From CAIXZV01 sp037446495 (GTDB lineage: Bacteria; Chloroflexota; Limnocylindria; Limnocylindrales; CSP1-4): a stretch of 41,989 nt of DNA. Shown here piece by piece: positions 1-6,275 of this stretch (positions are counted from its first letter, which is position 1; each line of letters begins with the position of its first letter). A program made the translations under genes and the position numbers. The DNA lies in NCBI GenBank assembly GCA_037446495.1, contig JBBIIL010000024.1, forward strand, positions 1 through 41,989, given 5' to 3'. Under the pieces are notes generated by a model, which saw only the letters and a program-made list of their open reading frames with translations, searched no databases and was not told the DNA's origin.

Positions 1-54
1 AGCACCGCGTTCGCATCGCGGGGGTCAGGGGTTCGAGTCCCCTCATCTCCACCA
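1..54 (+). tRNA. tRNA-Ala (anticodon CGC), 3' part only
   Basis: Only the anticodon arm, T arm and acceptor 3' strand lie in the window. The anticodon stem CCGCG/CGCGG closes the loop TTCGCAT, giving anticodon CGC. The T arm contains GGTTCGAGTCC and the gene ends with an encoded CCA. The acceptor 3' strand CATCTCC puts a U at position 70, compatible with the G3-U70 pair that identifies alanine tRNAs. The 5' half is cut off by the window edge. Confidence 0.9.
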
Positions 55-58
55 TCGT

Positions 59-143
59 GGGTCGGTCGGGCAGGTGGTGAGCCCAAGGGTCTGTAAAACC
101 CTCGCCTTCGGCTGTGGCAGTTCGATTCTGCCCCGGCCCACCA
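59..143 (+). tRNA. tRNA-Tyr (anticodon GTA)
   Basis: Acceptor strands GGGTCGG and CCGGCCC pair over seven positions with one T-G pair. The anticodon stem AGGGT/ACCCT encloses CTGTAAA, giving anticodon GTA. A long variable arm, as in bacterial class II tRNA-Tyr, follows. The T arm is GGCAG-TTCGATT-CTGCC and the CCA end is encoded. It lies four bases after the preceding tRNA-Ala, so both are probably on one transcript. Confidence 0.95.
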
Positions 144-159
144 GCACCTTTCACGCACG

Positions 160-184
160 AACGGGGCCCTCCGGGGCCCCGTTT
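160..184 (+). terminator. Intrinsic terminator of the tRNA transcript
   Basis: An 8-bp perfect stem (ACGGGGCC at 161-168 with GGCCCCGT at 175-182) and a six-base loop are followed by TT. It sits 17 bases after tRNA-Tyr. The T-tract is short. I see no gene between here and 335. Confidence 0.65.
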
Positions 185-335
185 CACGTCTGGTGGCCAA
201 AGCTCTGGCCCATGCCCTGATCGGCAGACTGCCACCCCAGCCCCAGCGCGTCAACACGAGGTGTGTACGTCCCGGCGAAATTGCCCACGTCGTTCGGGCT
301 TCGCGCGGGCCGGCGTTGGGCAGGACCAGGGACGG

Positions 336-1616
336 TCACGCACCCAGGAGCGCAAGCGGGACGACGCCGACCCCGTCATCGCGCCGGTAGGCCACGGGTC
401 CTGTGGAGAGCACGATCGCGTCGAGCATCGCGTCCCCGCTGTCCGCCCAGAGACGATGGAGGTGCCGTGCGTCGGGCCCGGCAACGGCGCGTGCCGACTT
501 CACCTCGATCGCGACAAACCGGTGGTCGTCGCGCTCGACGATGAGATCGACCTCCCGTTCGCCGCGGTGCGTCCGGTAGTGGAAGACGCGCGCCTCGGCG
601 GCCTGTGCGAACACGCGGACAGACAGCGTGGCGAGCGACTCGAACAGCGCGCCGAGGAGCAGCTCGGGATGGCGGATCCCCGGGGTATCGGGTCCAGCGG
701 CCGCAATCGCACCGGCGCCCACGCCGAGCAGGCGGGCGGCGAACGCCGGGTCGGCGAGCTGGTGCTTCGGCGCGGCCGTGAGCCGTGCCAGCGCCGGGCG
801 GCCCGGCAGCCACCCCGGCACGGGCTCGACGAGCCAGAGGCGCTCGAGCACGTCGAGATAGCGCTGGACGGTCGACTTGCCGGACGTCTTGCCAGCCGCC
901 CCGGTCGCTGCATCGCGGATCGTCTCGAGGGAGGCCGTCGAGGACAGGGCGGCCGCGTACGAGGCCAGCCACCGCCGGAGCGCGACCGGGTTTCGGAGCC
1001 GCTCGCCACCGAGCTCGGTGTAGTCCCGGTCGATGATCCGGTCGAGATGTGAGTCGAGCTGGGCGCGGGCCGTCCTCGGCGGGACGCCCCGCAGGCCCGG
1101 AAGGCCGGAGGCCACGATCTCGTCCGCGTAGTCGGCGGCGCGCATCGTGGTCTCGCCCGCCAGGGCCGGCCGCGCGCCGGACAGGAGCGCCGCGAGGCTG
1201 ACCGTCGGCTGCGCAACACCGCGTTCGGGGAGCGACATGGGCCGCATGCGGAGGGAGAGGATCCGGCCAGTTCCGGGGTGGGCGGGCTGCACCCGCGGCA
1301 CAGCTGAGCCGGTGAGGAGGAAACGCCCGGGCTCGCCGTCACCTCGGTCGACAGCGGTGCGGACCGCGTCCCACACGCCCGGGACCAACTGCCACTCGTC
1401 GATGAGGACCGGGCGCGGACCGGCGAGCACCACACCCGGATCCGCCTCGGCCGCGATCCGCGTCGCGCGGTCGGTGAGGTCGAACACGGTCCGGGCGCGC
1501 TCCGTCGCCGTCCTGGTCTTGCCGACGGCTCGAGGACCCTCGATCGCGATCGCCACGGCTCCCGCCATGTGGGCGTCGAGCTCGGCATCAACGACTCGCC
1601 GAAGGTACGGCCGCAC
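336..1616 (-). CDS. AAA-type ATPase with DUF4143 C-terminal domain
   Basis: This is a predicted nucleotide-binding protein of the AAA_14/DUF4143 group, about 426 aa. Numbered from the proposed start it has a Walker A motif GPRAVGKTR (27-35), a Walker B motif VLIDEW (70-75) and a sensor-like LLTGS. The C-terminal third is a DUF4143 domain ending in a restriction-endonuclease-like core (EVDLIVERD, then AIEVKSA). I chose the GTG at 1616 because AGGGGAGGAG lies just upstream; an in-frame ATG at 1676 would bury that site inside the gene. The cellular role of the family is poorly defined; it is often found in defence or toxin-antitoxin-like contexts. It is monocistronic here and is preceded by three 23-bp direct repeats. 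Confidence 0.88.
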   Translation of the reverse strand: MRPYLRRVVDAELDAHMAGAVAIAIEGPRAVGKTRTATERARTVFDLTDRATRIAAEADPGVVLAGPRPVLIDEWQLVPGVWDAVRTAVDRGDGEPGRFLLTGSAVPRVQPAHPGTGRILSLRMRPMSLPERGVAQPTVSLAALLSGARPALAGETTMRAADYADEIVASGLPGLRGVPPRTARAQLDSHLDRIIDRDYTELGGERLRNPVALRRWLASYAAALSSTASLETIRDAATGAAGKTSGKSTVQRYLDVLERLWLVEPVPGWLPGRPALARLTAAPKHQLADPAFAARLLGVGAGAIAAAGPDTPGIRHPELLLGALFESLATLSVRVFAQAAEARVFHYRTHRGEREVDLIVERDDHRFVAIEVKSARAVAGPDARHLHRLWADSGDAMLDAIVLSTGPVAYRRDDGVGVVPLALLGA

Positions 1617-1674
1617 GACAACTCCTCCCCTTGGCCCGCCTGCACCATCTGTTGGACGGTGCCGTGTCGCGACC

Positions 1675-1743
1675 AACTACGGGACCGTTCCGCGAGTCTA
1701 TACGGGACCGTTTCGCGTGTCTATGCGGGACCGTTTCACAGAG
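1675..1743. repeat. Three tandem 23-bp direct repeats upstream of the DUF4143 gene
   Basis: Three contiguous imperfect copies occupy 1675-1697, 1698-1720 and 1721-1743. All share the core ACGGGACCGTT or GCGGGACCGTT. They begin 58 bases upstream of the proposed GTG start of the leftward ATPase gene. A 23-bp period is about two helical turns, which suits cooperative repressor binding, so an operator is the likely role (inference). Confidence 0.6.
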
Positions 1744-1781
1744 ACTGCCGAAGGCGCGGCTCTGACCGCTCCCGAACCGCG

Positions 1782-2003
1782 ATGGAGCTTGACGTGCGGG
1801 ACGTGCTCGCCGCGGTTCGCGTCCCGACCCTGATCCTGCCGCCGCCGGCGTCGCCCGGTCCCGGTCACTACCTGGCCGCGCGGATCCGCGGATCGGAGGT
1901 CGTTGAGCTGCCGGAGCTGAGGGGCGTCTATACCTGGGTCGATGATGGCGCCCACCGCGCGACGATGCAGGCGACCGGCCGGTTCATCTCGCGCCTGACA
2001 AAC
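1782..2003 (+). pseudogene. Remnant of an alpha/beta-hydrolase C-terminus
   Basis: The plus-strand reading from ATG 1782 starts MELDVRDVLAAVRVPTLIL and continues through GHYLAARIRGSEVVELP and a degenerate YTWVDDG, about 74 codons. This order (DVR.VL..VRVPTL.L, then YLA..I.G...VELP, then W.GD) is the usual C-terminal part of alpha/beta hydrolases attached to adenylate/guanylate cyclases. The segment that should hold the catalytic-acid loop (HR.GD) is deleted, and there is no N-terminal half. It lies in a 450-bp stretch otherwise without genes, except the repeats at 1675-1743. Confidence 0.5.
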
Positions 2004-2067
2004 CGGTCGGCATCTGGGCGGTGCTCTGGGACAGGGTCCACGACCCCAGTGCCAGGGCTGCCGCGGG

Positions 2068-2529
2068 TCATTCGCGCGTTGGCGACGGGATCAGCCCGAT
2101 CTGCTGCCAGAGGGTGAGGCGGTCGGGAAGGAACCACGACTCCACGATCCGGTCGCCATCGAATCGATCGATCCGGAGCTCGCCGAAGGCGATCCCGTTG
2201 CCGCTCGGCGCGACGTCTCCCGTGGGAAGGCGCAGGATGCCAGTGTTCGTACCCGATCCGAGCCATCGGCTGGCGACTCGATCGCCGTCGGCCAACTGGT
2301 CCTCCAGTGCGAGGTTCAGATCGGGTATCGCCCCGCGCAGGAGGGCCGCCTGTCGCTTGATCGGCTCGGTCCCAGCGACCGGCGGCATGCCGGGGCCATG
2401 ACTGATGCAATCGGGATCCATGATCTCGTCGGCGGCGACGAGGTTCCCGGCACCGAACACCTCGAGGTACAGGCGGGCCGCGAGCTCCTTCTGGCGGTCG
2501 AGCCGGCTAGCGTCGGGCAGCGCGCTCAA
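2068..2529 (-). CDS. SnoaL-like polyketide cyclase / NTF2-fold protein
   Basis: A protein of 153 aa with the small alpha+beta cone fold of the SnoaL/ester-cyclase group. It shows an N-terminal helix (RLYLEVFGAGNLVAADEIMDP), then HGPG, the mid-segment AIPDLNLALEDQLADGDRVASRW and the ending FDGDRIVESWFLPD. Members bind small hydrophobic molecules or act as cyclases and isomerases; the substrate is not predictable. The start is a TTG directly after the TAA of the ArsR gene, so translation is probably coupled. It is the last gene of the VOC-ArsR-SnoaL operon. Confidence 0.85.
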   Translation of the reverse strand: MSALPDASRLDRQKELAARLYLEVFGAGNLVAADEIMDPDCISHGPGMPPVAGTEPIKRQAALLRGAIPDLNLALEDQLADGDRVASRWLGSGTNTGILRLPTGDVAPSGNGIAFGELRIDRFDGDRIVESWFLPDRLTLWQQIGLIPSPTRE

Positions 2530-2916
2530 TTAATCGCCTCCATTCTCCGTCGACGCCCGTTCCTTCAGCGCGGTGGGCGCAGGTGCCGCTTGACTGACCG
2601 CCTCGGCGTGCGCCTTGAAGCGCTCGAGGGTGTCGGGCCACATCGAGGCCAGGAATGCCCGTAGCTCGGCGAGGCCCTCGGGCCGCGCACGGTAGAGGCG
2701 GCGCGTTCCGACGCGACGCTCCGACAGGAGACCCGTCTCCCTGAGAACGGTGAGGTGCTGGGATATGGCCGGACGAGTCACCGCAAACCGTGCCGCGATC
2801 TCGCCAGCGGCCATCTCCTCGGTGGCGACGAGCTGGAGGATCGCGCGCCGGTTGGGTTCGGCGATCGCGCGAAGCATCTCCTCCGCGGTCGCTTTCGCGC
2901 CATCCTCTAGGCCCAC
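2530..2916 (-). CDS. ArsR-family transcriptional regulator
   Basis: A winged-helix repressor of 128 aa. The N-terminal part (EEMLRAIAEPNRRAILQLV) is the characteristic first helix pair of ArsR proteins. It is followed by the recognition helix (ARFAVTRPAISQHLTVLRE) and wing (GLLSERRVGTRRLYRARPEG). No metal-binding cysteine motif (CxC) is present, so it belongs to the non-metal ArsR type commonly found beside SRPBCC or VOC genes. It overlaps the upstream VOC gene by 10 bp. It probably autoregulates through the palindrome at 3318-3331 (inference from position). Confidence 0.9.
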   Translation of the reverse strand: MGLEDGAKATAEEMLRAIAEPNRRAILQLVATEEMAAGEIAARFAVTRPAISQHLTVLRETGLLSERRVGTRRLYRARPEGLAELRAFLASMWPDTLERFKAHAEAVSQAAPAPTALKERASTENGGD

Positions 2917-3263
2917 AGGCCCACCGGATGACCCTCGGGGTCGGCGAGCATGGCGAACGCGCCGGAGTCCCCGGGCGGTGGCGTGGGCGGCACGAGGACC
3001 GTCCCGCCCAGCTGCATGCCCCGGTCGAGGCAGACCTGCAGGTCGTCGACCTTCATGGAGATGGCTGTCCCGCCGAGGTCTTCGGCGCCCTGGGTCGTCC
3101 CGATCCCACCGCCGATCGCGCCCTCCCCAGCGTCGGTGTCGACGAGCGAGTAGCCGGGCTGGCCGCTGTCGGAAAGTGTCCAGCCAAAGAGCTTGGCGTA
3201 GAAGTCGCCGGTCCGCTCGGGATCCTTCAAGGTGAGGTCGAACCAGGCTACGGCAGCGCCCAC
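2907..3263 (-). CDS. VOC family (glyoxalase-like) protein
   Basis: A small vicinal-oxygen-chelate protein of 118 aa. It opens with VAWFDLTLKDPERTGDFYAKLFGW, the typical first beta-alpha unit, and ends with MLADPEGHPVGLW, the matching last strand pair with a conserved DPEG turn. Members include glyoxalases, dioxygenases and resistance proteins; the exact reaction is unknown. The GTG start at 3263 has AGGAG six bases upstream. It is the first gene of a leftward operon with an ArsR regulator and a SnoaL-like protein. Confidence 0.88.
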   Translation of the reverse strand: MGAAVAWFDLTLKDPERTGDFYAKLFGWTLSDSGQPGYSLVDTDAGEGAIGGGIGTTQGAEDLGGTAISMKVDDLQVCLDRGMQLGGTVLVPPTPPPGDSGAFAMLADPEGHPVGLWA

Positions 3264-3317
3264 CTCATTCTCCTGTCCGACTTCGCGCTGGGGTTGATAG
3301 GATCAGATGTTAGCAAT

Positions 3318-3331
3318 CACTTACGTAAGTG
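3318..3331. promoter_or_regulatory. Palindromic operator of the VOC-ArsR-SnoaL operon
   Basis: CACTTACGTAAGTG is a perfect 14-bp palindrome located 54 bases upstream of the GTG start of the VOC gene. Read leftward it continues as AAGTGATTGCTAAC, so an extra half site may be present. An ArsR dimer is the natural candidate to bind here. Confidence 0.6.
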
Positions 3332-3392
3332 TCCAGTGAGGAGCGTGGCGGGCTATGGGCTCCTGGCCACGGAACCCGTCCAGAAACGGGTA

Positions 3393-3433
3393 TTGACTTT
3401 GGGGCGCAAAGGCTGTTAGTTTGGGGTGCAAAG
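3393..3433 (+). promoter_or_regulatory. Promoter with duplicated operator upstream of the membrane protein/regulator pair
   Basis: A -35 box TTGACT (3393-3398) and a -10-like TTAGTT (3416-3421) are 17 bases apart. The near-identical 15-mers CTTTGGGGCGCAAAG (3397-3411) and GTTTGGGGTGCAAAG (3419-3433) lie exactly 22 bp apart. They straddle the promoter elements, and the outer ends GACTTTG/CAAAGTC are mutually inverted. The likely binder is the winged-helix protein encoded at 4128-4427. Confidence 0.6.
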
Positions 3434-3451
3434 TCAACCGATCGGAGCCCG

Positions 3452-4138
3452 ATGAACGGCGAAGTCGACTCACCTGAGACCATGACGACCGAGGAAGGCG
3501 ACGTGTTCGATCCCCGGGCGGCGGCGGCGCTGCTCGAGCAGACCCGGGAGCGGGCGCAGCGCCAGCTCGACATGAGGCCGCCCTTGCTGATGCTCCTCGC
3601 AGCGGTGCTCGTGCTGCTCTGTTACGGCGAGCTCTGGTTGTCGGTGCGCGGTCAGCAGCCGTACTCGGGCCCGAGCGGCACGGCCCTGGTGGTGCTCTAC
3701 GCGATCCTGTTCGTCTGGATCGCCGTGGTGGCCATCGTCGTGGGGCGCGCAACCAGCGGTGTCAGCGGGCGCTCCTCCCGCCAGAAGCGGGCCGCAGGCA
3801 TCACGTTCGCAACCATCTACGTCCTCGTCTATGTCTTCGATGGGGCGCTCAACGTCGCTGGAGCAGGCCCCGCGATCGTCTACGGCATCTACCCCGCCGC
3901 CGCGCCGCTGATCATCGTTGGCGCCGCGGCCGCAGCCTACGAGGCCGGGCAGGAGCACTGGGGCTGGTCGGCGTTCGCCCTCGCCGTGGTCGCGCTCGCC
4001 GCGGTGGCCGCCTATAGCGGCCCGGTCAATGTGTGGGGCGTAATCGGCGTCGGCTTCAGCCTGCTGCTCCTCGCACGCGCCGTCTCCCACATCCGGCACG
4101 GGCAGCGCGCCGCACGGGCGCACACCGATGGGCTCTGA
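3452..4138 (+). CDS. Multi-pass membrane protein of unknown function
   Basis: About 228 aa, starting at ATG 3452 after CGGAG. A cytoplasmic N-terminus (about 50 aa, DPRAAAALLEQTRERAQRQLD) is followed by about six hydrophobic segments, beginning LLMLLAAVLVLLCYG and ending VIGVGFSLLLLARAV, and a short basic tail. I do not recognise a catalytic motif. The gene overlaps the following winged-helix regulator by 11 bp and shares the double-operator promoter at 3393-3433. The pairing of an integral membrane protein with a small winged-helix regulator suggests a self-regulated unit, possibly membrane sensing (inference). Confidence 0.8.
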   Translation: MNGEVDSPETMTTEEGDVFDPRAAAALLEQTRERAQRQLDMRPPLLMLLAAVLVLLCYGELWLSVRGQQPYSGPSGTALVVLYAILFVWIAVVAIVVGRATSGVSGRSSRQKRAAGITFATIYVLVYVFDGALNVAGAGPAIVYGIYPAAAPLIIVGAAAAAYEAGQEHWGWSAFALAVVALAAVAAYSGPVNVWGVIGVGFSLLLLARAVSHIRHGQRAARAHTDGL

Positions 4139-4427
4139 CCAGCTCGACCCGATCATCCACGCTCCGGCACGGCTGCGGATCGTCGCCACGCTCGCCGCGC
4201 TCCCCGACGGCGACAGGCTCTCGTTCACGCGGCTCCAGGACATGATCGGGCTGACGCCGGGAAACCTGATCACCCACCTGCGCCGACTCGAACTCGCCGG
4301 CTACATCGCCACCGAGAAGACCGGCAACGGGCCGGCCTCACTCACCACAGCCACACTCACCCACGAAGGCCGCATGGCACTCGATACCTACGCTGCGGCG
4401 CTCCGCGCCCTCATCACAGGGCTCTAG
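4128..4427 (+). CDS. Winged-helix DNA-binding protein (HTH_34 / MarR-like)
   Basis: A protein of 99 aa that is one winged-helix domain. It opens DPIIHAPARLRIVATLAALP, typical for this group, followed by FTRLQDMIGLTPGNLITHL (helix-turn-helix) and LELAGYIATEKTGNG (wing). There is no ligand-binding domain. The ATG lies inside the end of the membrane-protein gene, giving an 11-bp overlap and tight coupling. It is likely the regulator of its own operon through the two TTTGGGG.GCAAAG sites. Confidence 0.88.
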   Translation: MGSDQLDPIIHAPARLRIVATLAALPDGDRLSFTRLQDMIGLTPGNLITHLRRLELAGYIATEKTGNGPASLTTATLTHEGRMALDTYAAALRALITGL

Positions 4428-4496
4428 CAGTTCGGTTCGTCCGCTCTCCTCCTAGTTGGAGGGCTGGCGATCAGGGAGGCTACCGGGAGGTAGGCG

Positions 4497-5297
4497 ATGA
4501 CCGTTGATCGGGTCCTCGAGATCGACGGAGTCTCGAAGCGGTATGGCGAAACCGTCGCCGTAGACGGGCTGACCTTCGAGATCCGCGCCGGCGAGCTGTT
4601 CGGCTTCGTGGGGCGCAACGGCGCCGGCAAGACGACGACGATGCGCGTCGTGCTGGGCGTGCTGAACGCCGACGCGGGCGAGGTTCGCTGGGACGGCAAT
4701 CCCCTCGACTTCGAGGCCCGGCGCCGGATCGGCTACATGCCCGAGGAGCGCGGCCTGTATCCCAAGATGCGCGTGGCGGAGCAGCTCTCGTACCTCGGCG
4801 AGCTGCACGGCATGACCGGCGCGGACGCGCATTCGGGCGCACTCGGCTGGCTGGACCGGTTCGGCCTCGCCGACCGGCGCAACAGCGAGCTCCAAGCCCT
4901 GAGCCTGGGCAACCAGCAGCGCGTCCAGCTGGCCGCGGCGCTCGTCTTCGGGCCGAACGTGCTCGTGCTCGACGAGCCGTTCGCCGGGCTCGATCCGGTC
5001 GCCGTCGACGTGATGGCGGGCGTCCTCCGCGAACGGGCCGACGCAGGAGTCCCCGTGATCTTCTCGAGCCACGAGCTCGAGTTGGTCGAGCGGCTGTGCG
5101 ACCGTGCTCGGCCGGATGCCGACGAGTACAGCGGCTCCCGCCACCGACCCGCCAGCGGCAACGAAGGCAGCCGGAACGGCCACCTGGCGCCGCGTCGCGG
5201 TCGGTGGGAGTTCGCCGCGGAGATACCCACCCCTCATGCGAAGAGCCTCGCGACAGCGGCGACCCGCTCGTCGCGGCCCTCGAGGGGCATGTCGTAG
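4497..5297 (+). CDS. ABC transporter ATP-binding protein, C-terminally degraded
   Basis: The first ~200 residues are a complete nucleotide-binding domain of the DrrA/CcmA type. It has Walker A GRNGAGKTTT (39-48), a signature region LSLGNQQRV near 136, Walker B VLVLDEPF near 155-162 and an H-loop FSSHE near 190. After LVERLCDRA the expected strand and C-terminal domain are replaced by unrelated low-complexity sequence to the stop at 5297. The usual ABC-2 permease gene downstream is missing. The start has GGGAGGT six bases upstream. It is probably a decaying gene left by a deletion at about 5105, though the ATPase core may still be made. Confidence 0.75.
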   Translation: MTVDRVLEIDGVSKRYGETVAVDGLTFEIRAGELFGFVGRNGAGKTTTMRVVLGVLNADAGEVRWDGNPLDFEARRRIGYMPEERGLYPKMRVAEQLSYLGELHGMTGADAHSGALGWLDRFGLADRRNSELQALSLGNQQRVQLAAALVFGPNVLVLDEPFAGLDPVAVDVMAGVLRERADAGVPVIFSSHELELVERLCDRARPDADEYSGSRHRPASGNEGSRNGHLAPRRGRWEFAAEIPTPHAKSLATAATRSSRPSRGMS

Positions 5298-5455
5298 GCT
5301 GTTGGCGCGGACCCGACACCTGTCGGGCGCGCCACATTGCCCACCAGCACCTCGTGAGCACGAATGAGGCCCTTCGAGGCCTCTTCCCGCGTCCGGGGCA
5401 CATCAGCTCTGCAGACTCGCCAGGGCGCCTGGAGGTTGTGCAGCGCGGAACATGT
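5234..5455 (-). pseudogene. Possible C-terminal fragment of an unrecognised protein
   Basis: On the minus strand, the frame ending at TGA 5234-5236 reads about 72 codons with codon use like the real genes. It includes the segments SALHNLQAPWRV, EEASKGLIRAHEVLV and GRDERVAAVARLFA. It is closed upstream by a TAG and has no start. It overlaps the degenerate tail of the ABC gene on the other strand. I do not recognise the family. It is best read as debris next to the ABC deletion; the rest of 5298-5678 shows nothing else. Confidence 0.3.
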
Positions 5456-5678
5456 CGCCTACGCACCGACCGGGCCTTGGACGACGAGCCTCCTCGTCAA
5501 CGACGCTCCGCGAGGCGACGTCTGCCGGCAGGGCGTCGATGCGGTGGCCAGGCAACCTCCTCCACCGACTTTCGGGTTGTAGAGTTCACCGTTAGAGTTG
5601 GCGCGTTCCGGGGAGTGGCGCCTGGGCGCCAGGCCTGTCTCGACGTCGGCACAGGCCAGCGCCGCGAGGTGGAGGGAG

Positions 5679-6044
5679 ATGTCGTTCAAGGATTGGCTCG
5701 AGCTCATCGTCCGGAGCTTCGAGGCACTGGGGGTCGGGATCCTGATGGTCGGCTCGGTCGCGAGCGGCGCGGCCTACGTCCGCGACCTCCTCGGCCCGAA
5801 CCGGGAGGGCGCCTACCAGCGGCTGCGCAGCAACGTCGGGCGGACGATCCTGCTGGGCCTTGAGGTGCTGATCGTGGCGGACATCGTCCTCACCGTCACC
5901 ATCAACCCAACGATCGAGAGCGCTGCGACGCTGGGCCTGGTCGTGCTCGTCCGGACGTTCCTCAGCTTCTCCCTCGAGGTGGAGCTTGAGGGCGTCCTGC
6001 CTTGGCGCCGCCGGGAGCTCGCTGGAGCGCCGCAGCCGGACTGA
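5679..6044 (+). CDS. DUF1622 family membrane protein
   Basis: A protein of 121 aa starting at ATG 5679, directly preceded by GGAGGGAG. It has three hydrophobic segments (FEALGVGILMVGSVASGAAYV, LLGLEVLIVADIVLTVTI, LGLVVLVRTFLSFSLEVELEG). The arrangement with RSNVGRTILLGLEVLIVADI and RTFLSFSLEVE is the hallmark of the DUF1622 family, whose function is unknown. The length matches the family. It stands alone between the broken ABC gene and the RnfD-like locus. The 231 bases after it contain only a possible -10 box TACAAT (6186-6191). Confidence 0.9.
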   Translation: MSFKDWLELIVRSFEALGVGILMVGSVASGAAYVRDLLGPNREGAYQRLRSNVGRTILLGLEVLIVADIVLTVTINPTIESAATLGLVVLVRTFLSFSLEVELEGVLPWRRRELAGAPQPD

Positions 6045-6275
6045 CGGCCGCTCGGCGACTGGACGGGACAGCAGACCCGCTCCACGCCTGGTGCACGGAC
6101 CCGCGCGTGAGGATGGACCCCTTGCCCCTCAGCTCGCGCCCTGCTCCGGCGACACAACTCGCCCCAGAGATTTGGCATCGTTTCGTACAATCGACACAGC
6201 GACAGTCCCGTCCGGTCCTCGCCCGCATCTCGACTGGCGGGCCGCCGAACGCAGGCTGTTCGATGCGGAGGCGGC

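Noticed and set aside
6163..6191. Promoter with -10 TACAAT before the RnfD-like gene
   Set aside because: The hexamer is good, but no acceptable -35 element lies 16-18 bases upstream, and it is about 85 bases from the start codon; too weak to list as a feature.
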